A stretch of 64,000 bases of DNA, taken from Klenkia soli. Lineage in GTDB: Bacteria; Actinomycetota; Actinomycetes; Mycobacteriales; Geodermatophilaceae. The notes beneath the pieces are model-generated. The model was given only the letters and a program-made list of their open reading frames with translations, had not been told where the DNA came from and made no database searches. The DNA lies in NCBI RefSeq assembly GCF_900103975.1, contig NZ_FNIR01000002.1:310001-374000 (forward strand), given 5' to 3'. Below, in pieces: positions 54,783-62,997 of this stretch. Position 1 is the first letter of the stretch. Every line of letters starts with the position of its first letter. A program made the position numbers and the translations under genes.

Positions 54783-55721
54783 TCAGGCGATGCAGGTGAG
54801 CCGTCGGCCACCGTTGTAGGTGACCATGTCGGCCAGGGCGGCGGGGACGTCGATCGGGCAGCCACGCGCCCCACCGGCGAGCTCGGCGTGCGCCCGGTGC
54901 AGGTTCCCCACGATCCGCTCGGCGTCGCTCCAGCCGGCGTACTCCCCGAGGTCGACGCTGCGGGCCGCCTCCAGCGGTGCGACGCCGGCGGCGTGGGAGT
55001 CGCGGGCCACGCCGTCCAGCCAGCGGAGGTAGCCGAGGACCTCGTCGACCAGCGCCGGGCCGGACACCGGACCGTGACCCGGGACGATCGTCTCGGCGCC
55101 CAGCGGGGCGACCACCTGCTCCAGCACCTCGATCGCCCCGGCCAGCGAGCCCATGACGAGGAACGGGGTGCCGCCGGCGAACAGCAGGTCGCCGGCGAAG
55201 AGCGTCCTCTGCTCGGGCAGCCACACGATCGAGTCGTTGGTGGTGTGCGCGGGGGTGCCGACGTGGGTGACCTCGCAGCGCCGGTCGTCGACCCACAGCG
55301 TGACGCCCTCGGTGTAGGTGAGGAACGGCGGCTCGAGCACGACCTCGCCGATGTCGAACGGCGTCCAGAACGGCTGGTCCCCGGGGACGCCGGCGGCGAT
55401 GACGCCCGCGCGGGTGGCCTCGTGGCCGACCACGGTGGCGCCGCCGAACAGCCAGTTGCCGTGCGTGTGGTCGCCGTGGTGGTGGGTGTTCACCAGGGTG
55501 CGCACCGGCTGGTCGGTGACCGTGGCGACGGTGTCCCGGAACGCCCGGGTGCGCTTCTCGGTGGAGCAGGTGTCCACGACCGCGGCGCCGCGGCGACCCA
55601 CCAGCAGACCGGAGTTGTTCACCCACCAGGTGCCGTCGGGCTGCACGTAGGCGAACACGCCGTCGGCGACCTCCTGCAGCACCGGTGGCGGCAGGACGGG
55701 GTCGGTCGTCGTGGAGCTCAT
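54783..55721 (-). CDS. MBL-fold metallo-hydrolase
   Basis: A 312-aa cytosolic protein. It shows WWVNNSGLLVGRRGAAVVDTC and the metal motif THHHGDHTHGN, HVGTPAHTTNDSIVWLP, TLFAGDLLFAGGTPFL, and VPGHGPVSGPALVDEV, the metal ligands of the metallo-beta-lactamase fold. It is closest to the quinoprotein-relay or lactonase-like subgroup; the substrate is unknown. The ATG overlaps the upstream BtuF-like gene's stop (ATGA). Downstream of it the thiolase is 72 bases away with its own promoter. Confidence 0.9.
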   Translation of the reverse strand: MSSTTTDPVLPPPVLQEVADGVFAYVQPDGTWWVNNSGLLVGRRGAAVVDTCSTEKRTRAFRDTVATVTDQPVRTLVNTHHHGDHTHGNWLFGGATVVGHEATRAGVIAAGVPGDQPFWTPFDIGEVVLEPPFLTYTEGVTLWVDDRRCEVTHVGTPAHTTNDSIVWLPEQRTLFAGDLLFAGGTPFLVMGSLAGAIEVLEQVVAPLGAETIVPGHGPVSGPALVDEVLGYLRWLDGVARDSHAAGVAPLEAARSVDLGEYAGWSDAERIVGNLHRAHAELAGGARGCPIDVPAALADMVTYNGGRRLTCIA

Positions 55722-56461
55722 CGGGTCCCTCTCTGCAGGGCGGCGGTCAGGTCGGCGCGGGCGGTTGCCAGGGACGGGCCGTACCAGGTGAGCAGTCGAC
55801 CGCTCACCAGGGCGGTCGGGGTGCCGGGGAAGGCCTCGGGGCCGTCGTCGGCGGTGAACACGTAGGGCTCGTCGGGCAGCAGCACCAGCTCGGCGTCCAC
55901 CTCGGCCGGCTCGGCCTTCGGGTACCGCTCGGTGGTGACCGCGTTGGTGCAGCCGAGCCGGGTGAGCAGGTCACCGGTGAAGGTGCGCGCGCCCACCCAC
56001 ATCCACGGGTCGCGCCAGATCGCCACGGCTACCTGCGGGCCCGGCTCGGGCTCCGGCGCCCACTCCTGCTCGGCGGTCACCAACCAGTCGGGGGTGCCGA
56101 CCTGCAGGACGTCGGAGAACAGCCGGTGCATCGAGGCGAAGGCGTCGTCCAGGGTCTCGATCCGGGTCACCCACACCGGGACGCCGGCCTCCCGCAGCCG
56201 CCGGACGTCGAGCTCGCGGTTCTCCTCCTGGTTGGCCACCACCACGTCCGGGGCGAGTTCGCCGATCGCCGCCAGCGAGGGGTTCTTCGTGCCGCGCACC
56301 CGGGCGACGTCGAGGTCGGCCGGGTGGGTGCACCAGTCGGTCGCGCCCACCAGCCGCTCGGGGACGGTGACGGCGAGCGCCTCGGTCAGGGACGGCACCA
56401 GCGACACCACCCGCCGCGGCGGGCGGGGCAGGTCGACCGGGTGCCCCAGGTCGTCGTTCAC
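55718..56461 (-). CDS. Cytosolic helical-backbone metal receptor (BtuF-like substrate-binding protein)
   Basis: A 247-aa protein of the vitamin B12/iron binding fold: RRVVSLVPSLTEALAVTVPERLVGATDWC, TKNPSLAAIGELAPDVVVANQEEN, two lobes joined by a long helix, VAIWRDPWMWVGARTF and LVLLPDEPYVF. It has no signal peptide or lipobox, unlike BtuF, so it stays in the cytosol and no permease or ATPase gene is near. Neighbouring icmF needs adenosylcobalamin, so binding or storing B12 is an attractive but unproved role. GTG 56461 is the start; it overlaps the MBL gene downstream by ATGA. Confidence 0.82.
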   Translation of the reverse strand: MNDDLGHPVDLPRPPRRVVSLVPSLTEALAVTVPERLVGATDWCTHPADLDVARVRGTKNPSLAAIGELAPDVVVANQEENRELDVRRLREAGVPVWVTRIETLDDAFASMHRLFSDVLQVGTPDWLVTAEQEWAPEPEPGPQVAVAIWRDPWMWVGARTFTGDLLTRLGCTNAVTTERYPKAEPAEVDAELVLLPDEPYVFTADDGPEAFPGTPTALVSGRLLTWYGPSLATARADLTAALQRGTR

Positions 56462-56463
56462 GC

Positions 56464-56520
56464 CGAGTGACAGCTGCGTGCGGTCGGACCGGCCCGGGGA
56501 GGACGGTGAGCTGTCACTCG
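56464..56520. terminator. 12-bp inverted repeat overlapping the marR stop codon
   Basis: CGAGTGACAGCT (56464-56475) pairs exactly with 56509-56520 around a GC-rich loop. The right arm contains the MarR stop and the left arm ends before the BtuF-like start, so it lies inside a same-direction gene series. It may attenuate downstream expression. It shares GAGTGACAGCTG with the hairpin at 5415. Confidence 0.6.
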
Positions 56521-56999
56521 ATGTCCCCGGCGTCGGCACGCAGCTCGCGGAGCACGTCGACCAGGTCCTGCACGCGGTCCGGGGCCAGGCCGGGGCGGGT
56601 GAACACCTCGGCGTTGAGGGCGTCGGTGGCCTTGGCCGCCACCCGCCGTCCCTCGTCGGTGATCGAGACGACCACCACCCGGCCGTCGGACGGCGATGGC
56701 CGCCGCACCACCAGCTCCGCGGCCTCCAGGCGCTGCGCGGCGTTGGTGACCGACGCCGGGTGCACCTGCAGCAGCGCGCCGGCCCGGGTCATGGGCAGCG
56801 AGCCCTCGCGGGTGAACGACAGCAGCTGGAGCAGCTCGTAGCGGGCGAAGGTCAGGCCGAGCGGACGCAGGACGGCGTCCACCCGGGCCTGCACGATCGC
56901 CTGGGCCCGCATGATCGAGGTGACCGCGAGCATGCCGGGGGTGGCGTCGTCCCACCCCCGGGCCGACCACTGCCGCCCGGCCTCCTCGATGGGGTCCAT
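56514..56999 (-). CDS. MarR-family regulator
   Basis: A 161-aa winged-helix dimeric regulator. It shows MRAQAIVQARVDAVLRPLGLTFARYELLQLL, the recognition region MTRAGALLQVHPASVTNAAQRLEAAELVVR and the wing RPSPSDGRVVVVSITDEGRRVAA. It overlaps the icmF stop by ATGA, so it is in the icmF operon and might respond to an acyl-CoA or acid. Its target may be the strong inverted repeat before icmF, although the GTGGACGTCCAAGCAA pattern there is also compatible with a regulator elsewhere. Confidence 0.9.
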   Translation of the reverse strand: MDPIEEAGRQWSARGWDDATPGMLAVTSIMRAQAIVQARVDAVLRPLGLTFARYELLQLLSFTREGSLPMTRAGALLQVHPASVTNAAQRLEAAELVVRRPSPSDGRVVVVSITDEGRRVAAKATDALNAEVFTRPGLAPDRVQDLVDVLRELRADAGDIE

Positions 57000-59900
57000 C
57001 AGACGTTCCGCCGGTACTGGCCGCCGACCTCGAAGAAGGCGTCGCTGATCTGGCCCAGGGAGCAGACCCGGACAGCGTCCATGAGCGCGCCGAACACGTT
57101 GCCGCCGTGCATGGCGGCGTCCTGCAGGGCGGCGATCGCGGCCGGGGCCTCGGCGGCGTGCCGGGCGTGGAAGTCGGCCAGGCGGTCCAGCTGCGACTGC
57201 TTCTCGCTCTCCGTGCCGCGGGCCAGCTCGACGGTGGCCGGTGCCTCCTCGCCCGCGTGCGGGTCCAGGAAGGTGTTCACCCCGACGATGGGCAGCGAGC
57301 CGTCGTGCTTGCGGTGCTCGTAGAGCATCGACTCGTCCTGGATCCGGCCCCGCTGGTAACCGGTCTCCATGGCGCCGAGGACACCGCCGCGCTCGGCGAT
57401 CCGGTCGAACTCGGCCAGCACGGCCTCCTCGACCAGGTCGGTGAGCTCGTCGACGACGAAGGAACCCTGCAGCGGGTTCTCGTTCATCGCCAGGCCCCAC
57501 TCGCGGTCGATGATCATCTGGATCGCCAGCGCGCGGCGGACCGAGTGCGCCGAGGGCGTGGTCACCGCCTCGTCGTAGGCGTTGGTGTGCAGCGAGTTGG
57601 CGTTGTCGTAGATCGCGCACAGCGCCTGCAGCGAGGTGCGGATGTCGTTGAAGTCCATCTCCTGCGCGTGCAGCGACCGCCCCGACGTCTGCACGTGGTA
57701 CTTCAGCTGCTGGGCGCGGGCGTTGGCGCCGTAGCGCTCCTTCATCGCGACGGCCCAGATCCGGCGGGCCACCCGGCCGATGACGGTGTACTCGGCGTCC
57801 ATGCCGTTGGAGAAGAAGAAGCTGAGGTTGGGCGCGAAGTCGTCGATGTCCATGCCGCGGGCCAGGTACGCCTCGACGTAGGTGAACCCGTTGGCGAGGG
57901 TGAACGCCAGCTGGCTGATCGGGTTCGCCCCGGCCTCGGCGATGTGGTAGCCGGAGATCGAGACCGAGTAGAAGTTGCGCACCTGGTGGTCGATGAACCA
58001 CTCCTGGATGTCGGCCATGCACCGCAGCGCGAACTCCGTGGAGAAGATGCAGGTGTTCTGGCCCTGGTCCTCCTTGAGGATGTCGGCCTGCACGGTGCCG
58101 CGGACGTTGGCCAGCACCCAGGCACGCACCTCGTCGGGGTCCTCGTCGGGGTGGTCGGCCAGCCGCTGGTCGATCGCGGTGGTCAGGAACATCGCCAGGA
58201 TCGCCGGGGCCGGCCCGTTGATGGTCATGGACACCGAGGTGGTCGGCGAGCACAGGTCGAAGCCGCCGTAGAGCACCTTCATGTCGTCGACGGTGGCGAT
58301 CGAGACACCCGAGGTGCCGACCTTGCCGTAGACGTCCGGGCGCGGGTCGGGGTCGCGGCCGTAGAGGGTCACCGAGTCGAACGCGGTCGACAGGCGGGTG
58401 GCCGGCTGGCCCTCGCTGAGCAGCTGGAAGCGCCGGTTGGTCCGGAACGCGTCGCCCTCGCCGGCGAACATGCGGGCCGGGGCCTCGCCCTGGCGCTTGA
58501 ACGGGAAGGTGCCCGCGGTGTACGGGAAGCGGCCGGGCACGTTCTCCGCGCGCAGCCAGCCGACGAGCTGGCCGTGGTCCTCGGTGCGCGGCAGCGAGAC
58601 CCGGCGGACGTGGTTGCCCGACAGCGTCTCCCGGGTCAGCGGGACGGCGATCTCCTTGCCGCGGACGGTGTAGGTGTAGTCCTCGCCGGAGTAGTCCTCG
58701 ACCAGCTGCGGCCAGTCCTCGAGCAGGTGGCCGACCGCCGGCAGCAGGTCGATCGAGTCCGCCTTCGCGCGTGCGGCGTCCGCGGCGTCCCCGTCCAGCA
58801 GGCCGGCCGCGGTGGTGAGGTGCTGGCGGTCCCGGGCGAGGGCGGCCTGCTCGGCGGTCGTCCGGTGGTAGCCGCGCACGGTGTCGGCCACGTCGGCCAG
58901 GTACCGCGCCCGGGCGGTCGGGACGACGCTGGTCAGCCCGGACGACGCCCGGACGTCGACGTGCGGCAGCACGCCGGAGCCCAGGGCCAGCCCCTTGTCC
59001 GACAGCAGCGTCTTGAGCTCTTGGAACAGGGCGGTGACGCCGTCGTCGTTGAACCGGGCGGCGCTGGTGCCGAAGACCGGCATGGTCTCCCAGCTCTGCC
59101 CGAACGCCTCGCGGTTGCGGACCATCTGCCGGGCGACGTCGCGGCGGGCGTCCTCGGCGCCGCGGCGCTCGAACTTGTTCACCGCGACGACGTCGGCGAA
59201 GTCGAGCATGTCGATCTTCTCCAGCTGCGAGGCGGCGCCGAACTCCGGCGTCATCACGTACAGGCTGACGTCGCTGTAGGGCAGGATCGCCGCGTCGCCC
59301 TGGCCGATGCCGGGGGTCTCGACGACCACCAGGTCGTAGCCGGCGGCCTTGACCGCGGTGATGACGTCGTCCAGGTGCTCGGGCACCTGCGCCCCGGCGG
59401 TGCGGGTGGCCAGGGAGCGGAAGAACGTGGCGCCCCGGTCGCCGGTCTCCAGGGCGTTCATGCGGATCCGGTCGCCCAGCAGCGCACCGCCGCCGCGGCG
59501 GCGCGAGGGGTCGACGGCGAGGACGGCGATCCGCAGCTTGTCCTCCTGGTCCAGCCGCAGCCGGCGGAGCAGCTCGTCGGTGAGCGAGGACTTGCCCGAC
59601 CCACCGGTGCCGGTGATGCCCAGGACCGGCACGTGCCGCTGCGCGGCCTCGGCGGTCAGCCGCTCCGCGAGCTCGGGGGAGCGGCCGGCCTCCAGCACGG
59701 TGATCGCCCGGGCCAGCGCGGCCGGGTCGCCGGTGAGCAGCGCCTCGACGTCCGGGCCCTCGGCGGCGAGGTCGACGTCGCAGGCGGCGATGAGCTCGTT
59801 GATCATGCCGGGCAGACCGAGGCGCTGGCCGTCCTCGGGGGCGAAGATCCGCACCCCGCGCGACCGCAGGAGCTCGATCTCCTCGGGCACGATCACCCCG

Positions 59901-60199
59901 CCGCCCCCGCCGAAGACCTGCACGTGGCCGGCGCCGTGCCGCTCGAGCTCCTCGCGCAGGTAGCTGAAGTACTCGACGTGCCCGCCCTGGTAGGAGCTCA
60001 GTGCGATGCCCTGCGCGTCCTCCTCCAGCGCCGCCCGGACGACGGTGGCCACGCTGCGGTCGTGCCCGAGGTGGACCACCTCGGCGCCCTGGCTCTGCAG
60101 CAGCCGGCGCATGACGTTGATCGCGGCGTCGTGCCCGTCGAACAGGCTCGCGGCGGTGACGAACCGGACGGGGTTGCTGGGCACGTGCAGATCGGTCAC
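56999..60199 (-). CDS. icmF: Fused isobutyryl-CoA mutase/GTPase
   Basis: A 1066-aa adenosylcobalamin enzyme that interconverts isobutyryl-CoA and n-butyryl-CoA by radical rearrangement; cytosolic. The B12 domain comes first: ASLFDGHDAAINVM with Asp21 and His23 (DxHxxG-like), SSYQGGHVEY. The MeaB-like G-protein chaperone follows (P-loop GTGGSGKS at 197-204, VAVDPSRRRGGGALLGDRIRM, VETPGIGQGDAAI, VVAVNKFERRG). The mutase TIM barrel occupies the C-terminal half (YGKVGTSGVSIATVDDMK, TSVSMTINGPAPAILAMF, FYSVSISGYHIAEAGANP, QTSGRSLHAQEMDFNDIRTSLQAL). A GTG start after GGGAG. A 16-bp inverted repeat overlaps the likely promoter upstream. Confidence 0.96.
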   Translation of the reverse strand: MTDLHVPSNPVRFVTAASLFDGHDAAINVMRRLLQSQGAEVVHLGHDRSVATVVRAALEEDAQGIALSSYQGGHVEYFSYLREELERHGAGHVQVFGGGGGVIVPEEIELLRSRGVRIFAPEDGQRLGLPGMINELIAACDVDLAAEGPDVEALLTGDPAALARAITVLEAGRSPELAERLTAEAAQRHVPVLGITGTGGSGKSSLTDELLRRLRLDQEDKLRIAVLAVDPSRRRGGGALLGDRIRMNALETGDRGATFFRSLATRTAGAQVPEHLDDVITAVKAAGYDLVVVETPGIGQGDAAILPYSDVSLYVMTPEFGAASQLEKIDMLDFADVVAVNKFERRGAEDARRDVARQMVRNREAFGQSWETMPVFGTSAARFNDDGVTALFQELKTLLSDKGLALGSGVLPHVDVRASSGLTSVVPTARARYLADVADTVRGYHRTTAEQAALARDRQHLTTAAGLLDGDAADAARAKADSIDLLPAVGHLLEDWPQLVEDYSGEDYTYTVRGKEIAVPLTRETLSGNHVRRVSLPRTEDHGQLVGWLRAENVPGRFPYTAGTFPFKRQGEAPARMFAGEGDAFRTNRRFQLLSEGQPATRLSTAFDSVTLYGRDPDPRPDVYGKVGTSGVSIATVDDMKVLYGGFDLCSPTTSVSMTINGPAPAILAMFLTTAIDQRLADHPDEDPDEVRAWVLANVRGTVQADILKEDQGQNTCIFSTEFALRCMADIQEWFIDHQVRNFYSVSISGYHIAEAGANPISQLAFTLANGFTYVEAYLARGMDIDDFAPNLSFFFSNGMDAEYTVIGRVARRIWAVAMKERYGANARAQQLKYHVQTSGRSLHAQEMDFNDIRTSLQALCAIYDNANSLHTNAYDEAVTTPSAHSVRRALAIQMIIDREWGLAMNENPLQGSFVVDELTDLVEEAVLAEFDRIAERGGVLGAMETGYQRGRIQDESMLYEHRKHDGSLPIVGVNTFLDPHAGEEAPATVELARGTESEKQSQLDRLADFHARHAAEAPAAIAALQDAAMHGGNVFGALMDAVRVCSLGQISDAFFEVGGQYRRNV

Positions 60200-60221
60200 G
60201 AGGACTCCCGGCGCTGGGTAC

Positions 60222-60265
60222 GTGGACGTCCAAGCAACCTACGCGCCAATTGCTTGGACGTCCAC
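60222..60265 (-). promoter_or_regulatory. Operator upstream of icmF (16-bp perfect inverted repeat)
   Basis: GTGGACGTCCAAGCAA (60222-60237) and its exact complement (60250-60265) are 12 bases apart. Each arm contains TGGACGTCCA, itself palindromic, so the site may bind two dimers. The minus-strand TAGGTT (60241-60236) in the middle is a TANNNT -10 box, with TGGACG about 17 bases further as -35. It is the best operator for icmF in sequence. Confidence 0.75.
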
Positions 60266-60269
60266 ACAT

Positions 60270-60767
60270 CTACCGCCCGACGACCTCCGCGACGAAGGCG
60301 GCCGACCGGGTGCGCAGCGCCTCGATCCGTTCGGCCACCACCTGGTCGGCGACGGCCTCGATGCCGTCGCCGGCCTCGCTGCTGGTCGGGGGGCGCCGGA
60401 CGTTGGTCGAGCAGGCCAGGTCCTCGCAGAGCAGGGCGCCCAGGGTGTTGCCGGCCCGCCCGGAGGCGCCGCCGCGGCGGGCGACGAACAGCGCGGCCCG
60501 CACGGTGACCAGGTCGCGGCACCAGGCGCACATCGCCTTCTTCCGACGACCGCCGGGATCGGGCGCCCGCAGCAACAGGCCGGTGGGTCCGCCGTCCAGC
60601 TCGAGGACGACGTAGGCGCTCAGCGGGGCCTTGGGGTCGCGCCAGCCCAGGAGGTCGAGCGAGTCCCAGGGCTGGGTGGCCAGGTCGGGGAGGACGGCGC
60701 GGTCGACCTCGCGGCGTGAGGCGTTGACGAACGACGAGCGGATCTGCTTCTCGGTGAGGGGGTGCAC
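60270..60767 (-). CDS. FBP-domain protein (EF-G-binding, treble-clef zinc finger)
   Basis: A 165-aa cytosolic protein. Residues 1-70 are the N-terminal helical and strand domain (LTEKQIRSSFVNASRREVDRA, PWDSLDLLGWRDPKAPLSAY). The zinc site is C80-x2-C83 (AMCAWC) with C114-x4-C119 (LLCEDLACS), the treble-clef finger that lets FusB-family proteins grip elongation factor G. FusB itself gives fusidic acid resistance; chromosomal FBP proteins probably help release stalled EF-G. GGAG eight bases before the GTG at 60767 supports this start, although an ATG at 60809 would extend it. It ends five bases from the icmF operator. Confidence 0.85.
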   Translation of the reverse strand: MHPLTEKQIRSSFVNASRREVDRAVLPDLATQPWDSLDLLGWRDPKAPLSAYVVLELDGGPTGLLLRAPDPGGRRKKAMCAWCRDLVTVRAALFVARRGGASGRAGNTLGALLCEDLACSTNVRRPPTSSEAGDGIEAVADQVVAERIEALRTRSAAFVAEVVGR

Positions 60768-61129
60768 AGCTGACTCCGGTGCGGGAGGAGGGGTGGGTGG
60801 TCGCTGCATCCCGCCCCCGGGCACGCGGCCGCACCGGCTCCCGCGGGAGTCGTCGGTGGTGCGGTCAGCGGCGCCGGACGCGGGTCCGGCTCGGGGTCGA
60901 CCAGGCCATCGTGGCCACCTGCCTCCCCGCGGGTCCCCCCGCACACCTCGTCGCTCGGTCCGCGCCGACGCTACGCCCGGCGTCCACCCGTTTCCAGTCC
61001 ATGATCACCCCGGGTGAGCTGCGGTCTGACAGCTCGCGGGGCCGCAGTGGACCCGGGGTGATCATGGGGACCCGGGTGCCGGGGGCGGTGTGGCACCGTG
61101 GGTGGCTCACGTTCGAGCGAGGAGTTCCA
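60768..61129. other. Divergent spacer with a 67-bp inverted repeat
   Basis: This 362-base gap between two divergent genes holds no convincing reading frame. Its main feature is an inverted repeat at 61000-61066: CATGATCACCCCGGGT and its exact complement (61051-61066) plus inner arms CTGCGG/CCGCAG (61019-61024, 61042-61047). A terminator makes little sense in a divergent gap, so it may be an operator or a mobile palindrome. GAGGAG at 61118-61124 is the ribosome-binding site of the next gene. Otherwise I see nothing. Confidence 0.65.
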
Positions 61130-61981
61130 GTGCAGCGGATCGCGGTCATCGGTGGCGGGACGATGGGGGCCGGCATCGCCGAGGTCAGCGCCCGGGCGGG
61201 GTGCGACGTCGTCGTCGTCGAGGCCGACGAGGCCGGTGCGGAGCGGTTCCGCGCCCGGATCGAGAAGTCCCTGCAGCGGGCGGCGTCGTCCGGCCGGATC
61301 TTGACCGAGGACGCCGACGCCGCGTTCGCCCGGGTCGAGGTGGCGACGAGCCTGCAGGCCACGGTGCACGCCGACCTGGTGGTCGAGGCCGCACCCGAGG
61401 TCGAGGCGCTCAAGCTGGACCTGTTCCGCAAGCTCGACGAGATCCTGCAGCCCGACGCGATCCTGGCCTCGAACACCTCGTCGATCCCGCTGGTGAAGAT
61501 GGCCAGCGTCACGAAGCGGCCGGACAAGGTCGTCGGCGTCCACTTCTTCAACCCCGCGCCCGTGCTGCCGCTCGTGGAGATCGTGGCCAGCCTGCTGACC
61601 AGCGACGAGACCCTGGCCGCGGTCACGACCTTCGCCGAGGACCAGCTGGGGAAGACCACCATCCGGTCCAAGGACCGCGCGGGCTTCATCGTGAACGCCC
61701 TGCTGATCCCCTACGTGCTGAGCGCGATCCGCATGATGGAGAGCGGGTTCGCCTCGGCCGAGGACATCGACGCCGGCATGGTGCAGGGCTGCGCCCACCC
61801 GCAGGGGCCCCTGGCACTCGCCGACCTGATCGGCCTGGACACCACCGCCGCGGTGGCCCAGTCGATGTACGAGGAGTTCAAGGAGCCCCTGTACGCCCCG
61901 CCGCCGCTGCTGCTGCGCATGGTCGACGCCGGGCTGCTGGGTCGCAAGACCGGCCGGGGGTTCTTCCCCTACGCGCGCTGA
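61130..61981 (+). CDS. 3-hydroxybutyryl-CoA dehydrogenase
   Basis: A 283-aa enzyme that oxidises 3-hydroxybutyryl-CoA or reduces acetoacetyl-CoA with NAD(P)(H). It shows IAVIGGGTMGAGIAEVSARAG (Rossmann), ASNTSSIPLVKMASVT, the catalytic His in GVHFFNPAPVLPLVE, KDRAGFIVNALLIPYVLSAI, and GCAHPQGPLALADLIGLDT, with the final KTGRGFFPY. This is the standard short-chain type. GAGGAG precedes the GTG at 61130. Its last 13 bases overlap the end of the convergent cyclodeaminase gene. With thiolase and acetoacetate-CoA ligase it could form a C4 pathway. Confidence 0.94.
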   Translation: MQRIAVIGGGTMGAGIAEVSARAGCDVVVVEADEAGAERFRARIEKSLQRAASSGRILTEDADAAFARVEVATSLQATVHADLVVEAAPEVEALKLDLFRKLDEILQPDAILASNTSSIPLVKMASVTKRPDKVVGVHFFNPAPVLPLVEIVASLLTSDETLAAVTTFAEDQLGKTTIRSKDRAGFIVNALLIPYVLSAIRMMESGFASAEDIDAGMVQGCAHPQGPLALADLIGLDTTAAVAQSMYEEFKEPLYAPPPLLLRMVDAGLLGRKTGRGFFPYAR

Positions 61982-62997
61982 GGGACCTTCGCCAGCAGGG
62001 CGAAGAGGTCCTTGGGGTCGGCCGGGTCGGCGACCAGGTCGAGCTCCTGGCCCCACGGGGTGCCGCGGACGGCGTCGCGCAGCCAGCACAGCACGCTGAA
62101 GTCCTCGACCGCGAAGCCGACCGAGTCGAACAGGGTGACCTGGTCGGCCGACGTCCGGCCCGGGCGTGAGCCGGCCAGCACCTGCCACAGCTCGGTGACG
62201 GGGGAGTCGGCGGGCAGCACCTGGATCTCGCCCTCGATGCGCGTCTGCGGCGGGTACTCCACGAACACGCTCGCGGCCTCGACGAGCGAGCGGGGCAGCT
62301 CGGTCTTGCCCGGGCAGTCGCCGCCGATCGCGTTCAGGTGCGTGCCAGGGGCGACCGCGTCGGCGTCCAGCACGGTGGCGCGGCTCTTGTCCGCGGTGCA
62401 GGTGGTGACGACGTCCGCGCCGGTCACCGCCTCGCGCGAGCTGGAAGCCACGTGCACGTCGAAGCCCAGCGGGGTCAGGTTCGCGACCAGCTTGGCGGTG
62501 GCGGCCGGGTCCGGGTCGTAGACGCTCAGCGACGAGATGCCCAGCGCCCACCGCATGCCCAGCGCCTGGAACTCGGCCTGGCTGCCGGCGCCGACCAGGG
62601 CCAGCCGGGTGGCACCGGACCGGGCCAGCGCGCGGGCGGCGACGGCGGAGGTGGCCGCCGTCCGGATCGCGGTCAGCAGGGTCATCTCGGCCAGCAGCAG
62701 CGGGTAGCCGGTGTCCACGTCGGCCAGCGCGCCGAACGCCGTGACGGTCTGGAACCCGCGCTCGGGGTTGGTCGGGTGGCCGTTGACGTACTTGAAGGCG
62801 TAGGTCTCGCGGTCGGCGGCCGGCATCAGCTCGATGACGCCGACGGAGGAGTGGCTGGCCACCCGCGGGGTCTTGTCGAACTGCTCCCAGCGCAGGAAGT
62901 CGGCGTGCACCCGCTCGGCCACCTGGCCGATGGCCCGCTCGACCCCGATCTCGCCCAGCACGGCGGCCGTGTCGGCCACCCCCACGAACGTCGTCAC
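61969..62997 (-). CDS. Ornithine cyclodeaminase family protein
   Basis: A 342-aa mu-crystallin/ornithine cyclodeaminase-fold enzyme that converts L-ornithine to L-proline and ammonia with bound NAD+. It shows FKYVNGHPTNPERGFQTV, TAIRTAATSAVAARALAR, the Rossmann motif LALVGAGSQAEFQALGMRW, and HLNAIGGDCPGKTEL with the catalytic Asp. The GTG start overlaps the dimethylargininase stop (GTGA). Both genes act on arginine-derived compounds. The stop lies 13 bases inside the convergent dehydrogenase gene, so no terminator lies between them. Confidence 0.93.
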   Translation of the reverse strand: MTTFVGVADTAAVLGEIGVERAIGQVAERVHADFLRWEQFDKTPRVASHSSVGVIELMPAADRETYAFKYVNGHPTNPERGFQTVTAFGALADVDTGYPLLLAEMTLLTAIRTAATSAVAARALARSGATRLALVGAGSQAEFQALGMRWALGISSLSVYDPDPAATAKLVANLTPLGFDVHVASSSREAVTGADVVTTCTADKSRATVLDADAVAPGTHLNAIGGDCPGKTELPRSLVEAASVFVEYPPQTRIEGEIQVLPADSPVTELWQVLAGSRPGRTSADQVTLFDSVGFAVEDFSVLCWLRDAVRGTPWGQELDLVADPADPKDLFALLAKVPQRA

